This document shows, piece after piece, positions 18,781 to 27,997 of a stretch of DNA of 64,000 bases. Origin of the DNA: Pseudomonas wenzhouensis (GTDB lineage: Bacteria; Pseudomonadota; Gammaproteobacteria; Pseudomonadales; Pseudomonadaceae); the NCBI RefSeq assembly GCF_021029445.1, contig NZ_CP072610.1, positions 1,054,001 through 1,118,000 on the forward strand, in the 5' to 3' direction. The translations under genes and the position numbers were made by a program. The notes under the pieces are model-generated. The model was given only the letters and a program-made list of their open reading frames with translations. It did not search any database and had not been told where the DNA came from. Numbering within the stretch: position 1 is the first letter of the stretch; every line of letters begins with the position of its first letter.

Positions 18781-19567
18781 GGGGCATGTCCTTGACGTGC
18801 GGGCGGGCGACTCGAAAGCTGCCCTGTGCAGGCTTGTGGTCGAAAATCGGGATGCGTTTGAGCAGCAGGCGCAGTGCCTGCCAGTAGATGGCGGCCAGGG
18901 TCTTGCCGGTCATCCAGGGGAAACTGAGCAGATAGCGGTGCAGGCTGGTGCGGTCCAGCGCTGTGCGTTGCAGGCTGAGGCTGGCGTCGAACATCTTGGT
19001 TTCGCCTTGCCAGTCGGCCATGTGTACACCGAGGCGCTCGCCCACGGGGCTGAAACTCATGCGGTATTCCAGCTCGCGCGGCAGGAAGGGGGAAACGTGA
19101 AAGGCCTTGTCGACGCTGACCTGGTGGCGCCCTTCACCGTTGGCCGGCAGTACGTAGTGATAGCGTTCGCGCCACGGCGTATTGCTGACTTCACAGAGAA
19201 TCGCCATCAGCCGCTGCTCGGCGTCATGGCAATAGAAGATGCTCACCGGGTTGAAGGCCAGGCCCCAACTGCGCGGTTGCGTCAGCACGCAGATGCGCCC
19301 TTGCGGACGTGTGCCCAGTGCTTCCTCAACGCGATTGCGCACGGCTTCATGCAGCGCCATGCCCTGGCGGGTGAACTCGGGCAGGTAGTCGCTCTCGCGG
19401 AAGGCGAAGGGCGACCAGCGGCCGGCACCTGCCAGCGTTGACAGGGCGAACAGTTGCGCCTGCTCACTGAGGTCGAGGTACAGCAGGCCCATGCGATAGC
19501 GAAAGGCATGGGCGCGCGGGGCGAAGCGGCGATGCAGCACCCAGCCGCTGTACAGGGCGCTGTGCAT
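18767..19567 (-). CDS. DUF1365 protein
   Basis: This 266-residue protein begins HSALYSGWVLHRRFAPRA and contains AFRYRMGLLYLDL and NPVSIFYCHD, typical of DUF1365. The biochemical role is not established. It is regularly encoded between an amine-oxidase-like flavoprotein and a Cfa-like methyltransferase, exactly as here, so a step in acyl-chain modification is likely. The start overlaps the upstream stop by one base (TGATG). Confidence 0.85.
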   Translation of the reverse strand: MHSALYSGWVLHRRFAPRAHAFRYRMGLLYLDLSEQAQLFALSTLAGAGRWSPFAFRESDYLPEFTRQGMALHEAVRNRVEEALGTRPQGRICVLTQPRSWGLAFNPVSIFYCHDAEQRLMAILCEVSNTPWRERYHYVLPANGEGRHQVSVDKAFHVSPFLPRELEYRMSFSPVGERLGVHMADWQGETKMFDASLSLQRTALDRTSLHRYLLSFPWMTGKTLAAIYWQALRLLLKRIPIFDHKPAQGSFRVARPHVKDMPHEEL

Positions 19568-20814
19568 CAGAGGGTCTCTCCGAAGGCACGGGCCACGCGC
19601 AGCGCGCTGACCACGCCGTCTTCATGGAAGCCGTTGGCCCAGTAGGCGCCGCAGTAGTAGGTGTGCTGGGCGCCGAGCAATTCTTCCCAGCGCCCCTGCG
19701 CCACGGTGCCGGCCAGGCTGTACTGCGGGTGGGCGTACTGGAAGCGCGCGAGAATCTTGTTCGGGTCGATGGCGGCCGTCTGGTTGAGGCTGACGCAGAA
19801 GGTGGTGTCGCTGTCGATGCCCTGCAGGATGTTCATGTCATAGGTGACCGCTGCTGGCTGATCGCTTGGCCCGCCGAGGCGATAGTTCCAGCTGGCCCAG
19901 GCCAACTTGCGCTTGGGCAGTAGGCGCGTGTCGGTATGCAACACCACGTCGTTGTTGGCGTAGGGCATTGCGCCGAGGATTTCGTGCTCCTGCGTGCTCG
20001 GCTGTTCGAGCAGCGCCAGCGCCTGGTCACTGTGGCAGGCGAAGACCACCTTGTCGAAACGCTCGGCACCGGCAGCACTGTGCACGGTGACGCCATCCTG
20101 ATCACGGACGACGCGGCTGACCGGGCAGTTGAGGCGGATGCGCTCGGCGAAGCTGGCGGTCAAGGGTGCCACGTAGCTGCGCGAGCCGCCTTCGATCACC
20201 TGCCAGGTCGGGCGGTCGCTGACCGAGAGCAGGCCATGGTTCTTGCAAAAGCGCACGAAGAACTGCAGCGGGAAGCCGAGCATATCGGCCAGCGACATCG
20301 ACCAGATGGCCGAGCCCATCGGCACGATGTAGTGCTCGATGAAACGCCGGCCATAACCATTGCTGTCGAGGTATTGGCCGAGGGTGGTGTCGGCGTCGAT
20401 GCGGTTGTTGGCCAGGTCGTCCAGCGCCTGACGGTTGAAACGCAGGATGTCGCGCAGCATGCCCCAGAACGCCGGTGACAGCAGGTTGCTGCGCTGAGCG
20501 AAGAGGGTGTTGAGGTCGTGGCCGTTGTACTCCACACCGCTGACCGGGTCGCTGACCGAGAAGCTCATCTCGGTGGGCTTGAAGCCGACGCCGAGCTGCT
20601 CCAGCAGGCGGATGAAGTTCGGGTAGGTCCAGTCGTTGAAGACGATGAAGCCGGTATCGATGGCATAACTGCGGCCCTGCACCTCTACGTCGACGGTGTG
20701 GGTGTGGCCGCCGATCCAGTCACTGGCTTCGAACACCTGAATGTCGTGCTGACGGTTGAGCAGGTAGGCACAGGTCAGGCCGGCGATACCACTGCCGACG
20801 ATGGCGATTTTCAT
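19567..20814 (-). CDS. FAD-dependent amine-oxidase-like oxidoreductase
   Basis: This 415-residue flavoprotein has the N-terminal dinucleotide fold IAIVGSGIAGLTCAYLL, the acidic strand end VFEASDWIGGHTHT and a C-terminal FAD contact YYCGAYWANGFHEDG. Family members in this gene context resemble carotenoid/fatty-acid desaturases rather than true amine oxidases. In alphaproteobacterial furan-fatty-acid clusters a desaturase (UfaD) acts after the methylase, so this is a candidate for that step. It overlaps the SDR gene by 4 bp. Confidence 0.86.
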   Translation of the reverse strand: MKIAIVGSGIAGLTCAYLLNRQHDIQVFEASDWIGGHTHTVDVEVQGRSYAIDTGFIVFNDWTYPNFIRLLEQLGVGFKPTEMSFSVSDPVSGVEYNGHDLNTLFAQRSNLLSPAFWGMLRDILRFNRQALDDLANNRIDADTTLGQYLDSNGYGRRFIEHYIVPMGSAIWSMSLADMLGFPLQFFVRFCKNHGLLSVSDRPTWQVIEGGSRSYVAPLTASFAERIRLNCPVSRVVRDQDGVTVHSAAGAERFDKVVFACHSDQALALLEQPSTQEHEILGAMPYANNDVVLHTDTRLLPKRKLAWASWNYRLGGPSDQPAAVTYDMNILQGIDSDTTFCVSLNQTAAIDPNKILARFQYAHPQYSLAGTVAQGRWEELLGAQHTYYCGAYWANGFHEDGVVSALRVARAFGETL

Positions 20815-21566
20815 GCATTGTCCTCGTTACGCGCCAGGCGGCGACCTATGGCCAGTTGCAAGCCGCTCGGCAGGCTGCCGAGTAGCTTGAGTATGGCAAT
20901 AAAGGGAGTAGGGAAAGCGATTTCATGCGGGCGCTTGTCCAGGCGCTCGGCGATGTGCCGGGCTGCACGCTCGACTGGCCAGCGCATGGGCATCGGGAAG
21001 TCGTTCTTCTGTGTCAGCGGGGTGTCGACGAAGCCCGGGCTGACCAGGGTGACGTCGATGCCTTCGCTGGCCAAATCGACGCGCAGCGTCTGCAGCAGGT
21101 AACGCATGGCGGCCTTGGACGCACCATAGGCCTCGGCACGCGGCAGCGGCATGAAGGTGACCGAGCTGCCCACACCGACCAGATGCGGACGGTTGCCCTG
21201 GCGCAGCAGCGGTAAGGCGGTTTCGATGCAGTAGCTGGCAGAGAACAAGTTGGCCTTGACCACGCGCTCGATCATCGCTGCCTCGAACTCGCGCACCTCG
21301 ACGTATTCGCAGGTGCCGGCATTGAGAATCACACAATCGAGTGCGCCCCACTGCTGGGCGATACGTTCGCCGATGGCACGCACCTGTTCGGCGTCGGTCA
21401 GGTCACCGGGGGCGACCAGTACCTGCTCGCCATAGCGCGTGGCGAAGTCCTGCAACGGGCCACTGCTGCGTGCGCTCAACGCCAGCTGGTGGCCGGCCTT
21501 GAGCAGTTCTTCGGCTAGGGCAGCGCCGATGCCGCTGCTGGCACCGGTCAGCCAGATGCGTTTCAT
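20811..21566 (-). CDS. Short-chain dehydrogenase/reductase
   Basis: This 251-residue classical SDR has the cofactor motif TGASSGIGAALAEEL, the ILNAG segment and the catalytic YGASKAA (Tyr-x3-Lys). The substrate is unknown; the operon suggests a fatty-acyl or aldehyde substrate. ATGA overlaps connect it to both neighbours. Confidence 0.88.
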   Translation of the reverse strand: MKRIWLTGASSGIGAALAEELLKAGHQLALSARSSGPLQDFATRYGEQVLVAPGDLTDAEQVRAIGERIAQQWGALDCVILNAGTCEYVEVREFEAAMIERVVKANLFSASYCIETALPLLRQGNRPHLVGVGSSVTFMPLPRAEAYGASKAAMRYLLQTLRVDLASEGIDVTLVSPGFVDTPLTQKNDFPMPMRWPVERAARHIAERLDKRPHEIAFPTPFIAILKLLGSLPSGLQLAIGRRLARNEDNA

Positions 21567-21985
21567 GCCAGTCTCCTTTTCAGCCAGGCAATGACATTGC
21601 CCAGTAGCGGTAGATGTTCGTAGAGCAGGGCGCCCGCGTCGAAATAGTCGCGATGCTGGTAGACGCGCTCATGCCAGAGCAGGTGCGAGCAGCCCTCGAC
21701 GGCAATCTCGGCCCCTCCACGCAGGCGCGGATGGCGATAGCGCATGATCCAGCGCAGGTAGCCTTCGCCCTCTGCGACCTGATCGAAGCCATGGAACTCG
21801 AAGCGCAGCGCCTCGACATTGGCGTAGAGCTCGGAGAAATAGCGATGCACCGCCGGCAGGCCGCGTACCTCATGCAGCGGATCACGGAACAGCACGTCGT
21901 CGCTGTACAGCTCGCCGAGCAGTTCGAGGTTGTCCCTGTTGAGCGTGGCGAAACGCTCGGCAAAATCCTGCAGGAACAGGTTCAT
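21563..21985 (-). CDS. NTF2-like (SnoaL-type) protein
   Basis: This 140-residue protein has an NTF2-like pattern: an N-terminal helix, LYSDDVLFRDPLHEVRGLPAVHRYF, then strands with HGFDQVAEGEGYLRWIMRY. Such folds bind small hydrophobic ligands or act as isomerases. The precise role in this photolyase operon is unknown. It overlaps the photolyase and SDR genes by 4 bp each. Confidence 0.82.
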   Translation of the reverse strand: MNLFLQDFAERFATLNRDNLELLGELYSDDVLFRDPLHEVRGLPAVHRYFSELYANVEALRFEFHGFDQVAEGEGYLRWIMRYRHPRLRGGAEIAVEGCSHLLWHERVYQHRDYFDAGALLYEHLPLLGNVIAWLKRRLA

Positions 21986-23418
21986 GCCGGCACCTCCTGC
22001 GCCGAGAGGTTCTTGAATGCCGCCAGGGCGCGCTCACGCGAGCGTGACAGGTCGACGATCGGGCGCGGATAGCCCGACGGCGCGAACAGGCCACCGAGTG
22101 AGGATGGATCGTGAATGTCGCGTTTGTTCAGCCCGGCCAGCTCCGGCACCCACTGGCGGATGAAGTGGCCGTCGGGGTCGAATTTCTGCGACTGGCTGAT
22201 CGGATTGAAAATACGGAAGTAGGGCGCCGCATCGGTGCCGGTGGACGCGCTCCACTGCCAGCCGCCGTTGTTCGCGGCCAGGTCGCCGTCGATCAGGTGG
22301 CGCATGAAGAAGCGCTCGCCCTCGCGCCAGTCGATCAGCAGGTTCTTGGTCAGAAACATGGCCACGATCATGCGCAGACGGTTGTGCATCCAGCCGGTTG
22401 CCAGCAACTGGCGCATGGCGGCGTCGATGATCGGCAAGCCGGTGCGGCCTTCCTGCCAGGCGGCCAGCTCCTGCGGAGCGTGGCGCCATGGCACGGCTTC
22501 GGTTTCCAGGCGAAAGGCGCGGTGGCGCGAGACGCGTGGGTAGCCGACCAGAATGTGTTTGTAGAACTCGCGCCAAAGCAGCTCGTTGATCCAGGTGACG
22601 ACACCGGGATTGCCGCTGTCGAACTCACCCTGGTTGGCGGCGAGCGCCGCATGCAGGCACTGCCGGGGGGAGAGCACACCCGCGGCGAGGTAGGCGGACA
22701 GCTGGCTGGTACCGGGTTTGTCCGGGAAGTCGCGTTCGTCCTTGTAGAACAGCACCTGCTCGTCGGCAAAGCGCTGCAGGCGTTGCAGGGCTGCCTGCTC
22801 GCCGGCAGGCCAGAGCAGGCGCAGGCTGTCGCTGGGAGGGGCGAAGCCGTCGACGGCTGCGGGGATGGCATCGCTGCTGACGGGCAGAGGCGCTTGTGCT
22901 TGCGGTTGCCCGATCACCGCCGGCAGTGCGCTGTGCAGACGCTCGTAGCAGACCTTGCGGAACTGGCTGTAGACCTGAAAGTAGCCGCCCGAGCGGGTCA
23001 GAACGCTGCCAGGCTTGAAGAAGATTTGGTCGAGGTGGCTGTGCCAGGCGATGGCCTGCTGCCCGAGGTAGGCGGCGACATGCTGGTCGCGCACACTCTC
23101 GTTGATGCCGTACTCCTCGTTGACATGGACGGCGCTGATGTTGTGCTCGTGGCAGACTTCGGCCACTTGCGCGGGGACTTCCTGCCAGTCATGGCACTGG
23201 CGCACCAGTAGCGGCACATTGAGCCTGGCCAGCGCCTGGCTCAGCTCGACCAGGTTGCGCAGCCAGAAGTCCACCTTGCTCGGTGCATCGTCATGGCGCT
23301 GCCACTGGCCAGGCGTGACGAGATACAGGGCGATGGTCGCGCCGCTGCTCATTGCCTGGCTCAGTGCGGTGTTGTCCTGGGTGCGCAGGTCGCTGCGAAA
23401 CCACATCAACTGTTGCAT
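21982..23418 (-). CDS. phrB: Deoxyribodipyrimidine photolyase
   Basis: The 478-residue enzyme repairs UV-induced cyclobutane pyrimidine dimers using blue light. It shows the N-terminal antenna domain (MWFRSDLRTQDNTALSQAM) and the FAD-binding signature region (WMHNRLRMIVAMFLTKNL, NGGWQWSASTGTDAAPYF). The length fits class I folate-type enzymes. The start overlaps the regulator gene by 13 bp, tying photorepair to the MerR-type regulator. Confidence 0.95.
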   Translation of the reverse strand: MQQLMWFRSDLRTQDNTALSQAMSSGATIALYLVTPGQWQRHDDAPSKVDFWLRNLVELSQALARLNVPLLVRQCHDWQEVPAQVAEVCHEHNISAVHVNEEYGINESVRDQHVAAYLGQQAIAWHSHLDQIFFKPGSVLTRSGGYFQVYSQFRKVCYERLHSALPAVIGQPQAQAPLPVSSDAIPAAVDGFAPPSDSLRLLWPAGEQAALQRLQRFADEQVLFYKDERDFPDKPGTSQLSAYLAAGVLSPRQCLHAALAANQGEFDSGNPGVVTWINELLWREFYKHILVGYPRVSRHRAFRLETEAVPWRHAPQELAAWQEGRTGLPIIDAAMRQLLATGWMHNRLRMIVAMFLTKNLLIDWREGERFFMRHLIDGDLAANNGGWQWSASTGTDAAPYFRIFNPISQSQKFDPDGHFIRQWVPELAGLNKRDIHDPSSLGGLFAPSGYPRPIVDLSRSRERALAAFKNLSAQEVPA

Positions 23419-24362
23419 GGAATGACCTCTTTGGCGCCAAGCAGGCCGTGGTTCAGGAGCCAGGCATGGGCGGCGAGTGGATCACTGGCTGACTGCAGCT
23501 CAGCCAGTGCATCGCGATGAATGTGAGCGGCGGGGCCGGCAAGCAGCATCGGCACCGTGCATTGCTCGGCCAGGCGCGGCAGTTGACGGCGCACCAGGGT
23601 GCCATCCAGCGCTTCTTCGGCATACAGCAGTAACGCGCGCGGTTCGATGTGCTCCAGCGCGGTCAGCATTTCATTGGGCGGCAGTGGCCAATCGAACACT
23701 TCCACCGGGCAGTCGCTGGCGCTGGCCAGCCAGGCGCACAGCCATAGACCGGGCTCCATCGGCGCTTCGCCGAGGTTGATCAGCAGCAACGGGGCACCCC
23801 CCACCTGGCGGTTGCTGTGGTAGATCCGCGTTGCCAGTTTGCTGCGTAGCCAGGACAGGAAGAACACCTGCTCGGCGCGTGCGCCGAACTGGCCCTGCCA
23901 GCGCTGGCGCAGATCACCGAGCAATGGCCAGAGCAACTGCTCGACCAGGGTGCTGGTGGGGTAGAGCGCCAGGGCCGAGTTGAAGCGGTCGTCCAGGCGC
24001 CGTTCATTGAGCTGGATGATGCAGCCGAGCAATTCGTTGCGCTGGCGCGACCAATTGTCGGTGCTGGGTGCCTGCGGTATCTGGCCGTGGTCGAGCAGGG
24101 CCTTGACCTGGCCAACCGCTACGCCGCGCGCCAGCCAGGCGAGGATGGCATGGATGCGTTCGAGGTTGGCTGGCGAGTAGAGGCGGTGACCCTTGGGTGT
24201 GCGGTACGGCACGATCAGGCCATAACGACGCTCCCAGGCGCGCAGGGTGACGGCATTGATGCCGGTGCTGCGTGACACCTCACGAATCGGCAGGTAGCCC
24301 TCATCGATGGCCTGAAGGTAATCGTGGCCGTTGTCTTCATCGATCATGGTTTCATGGGTCAT
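23406..24362 (-). CDS. MerR-type regulator, class II LitR-like (cobalamin ligands lost)
   Basis: The 318-residue protein has an N-terminal MerR winged helix (residues 23-90; YLPIREVSRSTGINAVTLRAW, RTPKGHRLYS) and a C-terminal region with the CarH/LitR helical plus B12-binding-like layout. The CarH cobalamin motifs are degraded: Wx9EH reads W171-x9-Y181-H182, and the ExHxxG loop reads GEAPMEPG with no histidine. This matches class II LitR proteins, which in P. putida (PplR) control blue-light genes together with a separate LOV sensor. It probably represses its own operon through the palindromes upstream of 25317. Confidence 0.87.
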   Translation of the reverse strand: MTHETMIDEDNGHDYLQAIDEGYLPIREVSRSTGINAVTLRAWERRYGLIVPYRTPKGHRLYSPANLERIHAILAWLARGVAVGQVKALLDHGQIPQAPSTDNWSRQRNELLGCIIQLNERRLDDRFNSALALYPTSTLVEQLLWPLLGDLRQRWQGQFGARAEQVFFLSWLRSKLATRIYHSNRQVGGAPLLLINLGEAPMEPGLWLCAWLASASDCPVEVFDWPLPPNEMLTALEHIEPRALLLYAEEALDGTLVRRQLPRLAEQCTVPMLLAGPAAHIHRDALAELQSASDPLAAHAWLLNHGLLGAKEVIPCNS

Positions 24363-24366
24363 GGCG

Positions 24367-25317
24367 TCACAATGCGTTGCGCAGGGCGAGGGGTTCGGGG
24401 TGCGGCTGCATATAGGCCTGCCCGGCGATATAGCGATCCGGATGGCGGCGGAAGTGATGCTTGAGCAGCGTCATGGGCACCACCAGCGGCACGATACCGT
24501 CGCGGTACTGGCTGATCAGTTGCTGCATCTCCTGCTTTTCGTCGGCACTGAGCGCGCGTTTCAGGTAGCCGCTCAGATGCTGCAGCACGTTGCTGTGGGT
24601 GCGGCGGGTGGCGCATTTTTTCAGGGCACTCATCAGCTCACTGAAATAGCGGGGGGCCAGCTCGCCGAGATCATGCTGGGCAATGTTGCCGAGCATGCGT
24701 CCGAGGGACTTGTAACGCAGCGGGTCGGTGGCCATCAGCAGGTACTTGTAGCGCGAGTGGTAGGCGATCAGCGCGCGGCGGGTGAGCCCCTGCTGCAACA
24801 GGCGTTGCCACTCGGCATGGGCGTAGACGCGGGTGATGAAGTTCTCGCGCAGTACCGGATCGTTCAGGCGGCCGTCTTCTTCTACCGGCAGGTCGGGGTG
24901 GCGGGCGCAGAAGGCGGCGGCGAAGATACCGCGGCCCGGTTCGCTCGGGCGTCCGCCTTCCTGGTAGACCTTGACCCGCTCCAGCCCGCAGGAGGGTGAC
25001 TGCTGCATGAAGATGTAGCCGCTGATGCCCTGCAGTTCACTGGCCATGCGCTCGCCGTAGGCGGCCAGGGCGTCGGTGACATCACGCGAGCGGTCGACGG
25101 TGCCGACGGCGCGTGGTGCCTGCGGGTCGCCCACCAGACGAATCGGCTCGCGCGGGATGCTCATGCCGATGCCGACTTCGGGGCAGACCGGGACGAAGTC
25201 GAAGTGCTCGGTCAGGCTGCGGCTGCACAGGCGCGACAGCTTGTGGCCGCCGTTGTAGCGGACTTCGGCGCCCAGCAGGCAGGCGCTGATACCTAGTTTG
25301 GCTTTGCTCGCTTGCAT
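24367..25317 (-). CDS. DUF523-DUF1722 (YbgA-type) protein
   Basis: This 316-residue two-domain protein has an N-terminal DUF523 (residues 8-150) with GISACLLGAEVRYNGGHK and PVCPEVGIGMSIPREPIR, and a C-terminal DUF1722 starting near FITRVYAHAEWQRL. The function is unknown; cysteines in DUF523 suggest metal or cluster binding. It is the first gene of the nine-gene operon and is separated by 4 nt from the regulator. Association with photolyase genes is recurrent, as in E. coli ybgA-phr. Confidence 0.88.
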   Translation of the reverse strand: MQASKAKLGISACLLGAEVRYNGGHKLSRLCSRSLTEHFDFVPVCPEVGIGMSIPREPIRLVGDPQAPRAVGTVDRSRDVTDALAAYGERMASELQGISGYIFMQQSPSCGLERVKVYQEGGRPSEPGRGIFAAAFCARHPDLPVEEDGRLNDPVLRENFITRVYAHAEWQRLLQQGLTRRALIAYHSRYKYLLMATDPLRYKSLGRMLGNIAQHDLGELAPRYFSELMSALKKCATRRTHSNVLQHLSGYLKRALSADEKQEMQQLISQYRDGIVPLVVPMTLLKHHFRRHPDRYIAGQAYMQPHPEPLALRNAL

Positions 25318-25336
25318 AACCTGACCTCTCTAGATC

Positions 25337-25362
25337 TTGTACACAAAGTTGCTGATGTACAA
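25337..25362 (-). promoter_or_regulatory. LitR/PplR-type operator, downstream site (TGTACA-N12-TGTACA)
   Basis: A perfect inverted repeat with 7-bp arms TTGTACA and TGTACAA around 12 nt lies between the -10 box and the first gene of the nine-gene operon. It fits the form T(G/A)TACA-N12-TGTA(C/T)A that I recall for P. putida PplR sites. Confidence 0.75.
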
Positions 25363-25371
25363 CTTGTGTCT

Positions 25372-25399
25372 ATCATAGGTGCGTGGTTATACAAGTCAA
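25372..25399 (-). promoter_or_regulatory. Sigma-70 promoter of the photolyase/fatty-acid operon
   Basis: On the minus strand TTGACT (25399-25394) is followed after 16 nt by TATGAT (25377-25372), a good -35/-10 pair reading towards the DUF523 gene. The -35 lies inside one palindrome and the second palindrome begins 10 nt beyond the -10, an arrangement that suits repression. Confidence 0.65.
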
Positions 25400-25411
25400 A
25401 TGCTTTGTATA
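25388..25411 (-). promoter_or_regulatory. LitR/PplR-type operator, -35 site (TATACA-N12-TGTATA)
   Basis: Perfect arms TATACA and TGTATA surround 12 nt containing the -35 hexamer of the operon promoter. It has the same arm form and spacing as the sites at 25338-25361 and 26744-26767. Confidence 0.75.
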
Positions 25412-25478
25412 GCTTTGCTGTTGCTTTGTGTGTGCGGCAACGGCGTCGCCCTGACGCCGTTGCATGGCGCTGCTGGCT

Positions 25479-26767
<1,289 letters not shown>

Positions 26768-26882
26768 GCTGCCGCCGAAAGTGGCACTCCCTTCTTTAGG
26801 TTTAGGACAGACGCAGCAGGTATGCCCGTCATGCACCAGACTAAAGATGAAGTTTCTTCCATTGCCATGCGAGGACGATGCC

Positions 26883-27785
26883 ATGCATATCCTGCTGACC
26901 GGCGGTACCGGTCTGATCGGTCGAGCACTGTGCGCACACTGGGCTGCACAGGGTCACCAACTGACCGTCTGGAGTCGTGAACCTGGCAAGGTTGCACGTC
27001 TTTGTGGTGCAGGCGTCAAGGCTATTGCCCGGCTCGAAGAGCTGGGTGAAGAACCGTTGGATGCAGTGATCAATCTGGCCGGTGCGCCCATCGCCGACCG
27101 GCCCTGGAGCAGCAAGCGCAAGGCGCTGCTGTGGTCCAGCCGTGTTGGTCTGACCGAGCAGTTGCTGAGCTGGCTGCAGGGCCGCACGCAGCGCCCGGCC
27201 GTATTGCTGTCAGGCTCGGCGGTGGGTTGGTACGGCAATGGCGGTGAGCGTGAGCTGAGTGAGGCTGCGCAGCCAGTGACCGAGGATTTCGCGGCGCAGC
27301 TGTGCGGCTCCTGGGAAGAAACCGCGCGGCGTGCCGAAGAACTGGGTATGCGCGTGGTGCTGATTCGTACAGGGCTGGTGTTGAGCCCCGATGGCGGCAT
27401 GCTCAAACGCCTGCTGCTGCCGTTCAAGCTTGGTCTGGGCGGGCGCATCGGCGATGGGCGGCAATGGATGCCATGGATTCATATCGCCGATCAAATCGGT
27501 CTGATCGATTTTCTCTTGCAGCAAGATGACGCGCGCGGTCCTTATAATGCCTGCGCGCCAATCCCGGTGCGCAACGCCGAGTTCAGCAAGGCACTGGGGC
27601 AGGCGCTGAGCCGTCCGGCCCTGTTGCCGGCACCGGCCTTCATTTTGCGCGCGGGGCTCGGGGAAATGTCCGAGTTGCTTCTGGGCGGTCAGCGCGCCAT
27701 GCCGACCCGCCTGCTGGAGGCGGGTTTCAGTTTTCGTTTCACCCATCTGGACGTGGCACTAGCCGATCTATTGGGCCATCACTGA
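26883..27785 (+). CDS. TIGR01777-family NAD(P)-binding epimerase-like protein
   Basis: This 300-residue extended-SDR protein starts [20 protein letters not shown] and contains the family segments [15 protein letters not shown] and [10 protein letters not shown], plus a C-terminal DUF1731-like end ([14 protein letters not shown]). The substrate is unknown. The ATG at 26883 gives the canonical start. It is divergent from the renalase-like gene and shares the operator region with it; it precedes hemH. Confidence 0.86.
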   Translation: MHILLTGGTGLIGRALCAHWAAQGHQLTVWSREPGKVARLCGAGVKAIARLEELGEEPLDAVINLAGAPIADRPWSSKRKALLWSSRVGLTEQLLSWLQGRTQRPAVLLSGSAVGWYGNGGERELSEAAQPVTEDFAAQLCGSWEETARRAEELGMRVVLIRTGLVLSPDGGMLKRLLLPFKLGLGGRIGDGRQWMPWIHIADQIGLIDFLLQQDDARGPYNACAPIPVRNAEFSKALGQALSRPALLPAPAFILRAGLGEMSELLLGGQRAMPTRLLEAGFSFRFTHLDVALADLLGHH

Positions 27786-27798
27786 CCGCAGGCAGTTG

Positions 27799-27980
27799 CA
27801 AAACTACCTGCGTTGCCATTGCAGCGTTAAAAACAGGCTCGGAATGCTCATTTACAAGACGTAAACTCCGCTTCCTCGCCTGTCTTGATTCACTGGCGCT
27901 CGCCCTTCGGGCCAGCCTTCGGCTGTTACTCCCGATGGTCGTTGCGCTTGCACTGGTTGCCTCGCTAACGTATTTCAAAA
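27799..27980. repeat. MITE-like dispersed element, copy 2
   Basis: The end AACTACCTGCGTTGCCAT matches the end of copy 1 in reverse orientation, and the core TGCTCATTTACA-AGA-CGTAAACTCCG is shared. The other end (CTCGCTAACGTATTTCAAAAG) stops 17 nt before the hemH ATG. The element has no coding capacity and separates hemH from the upstream gene. Confidence 0.65.
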
Positions 27981-27997
27981 GCTTGCTGGGATTTCGC

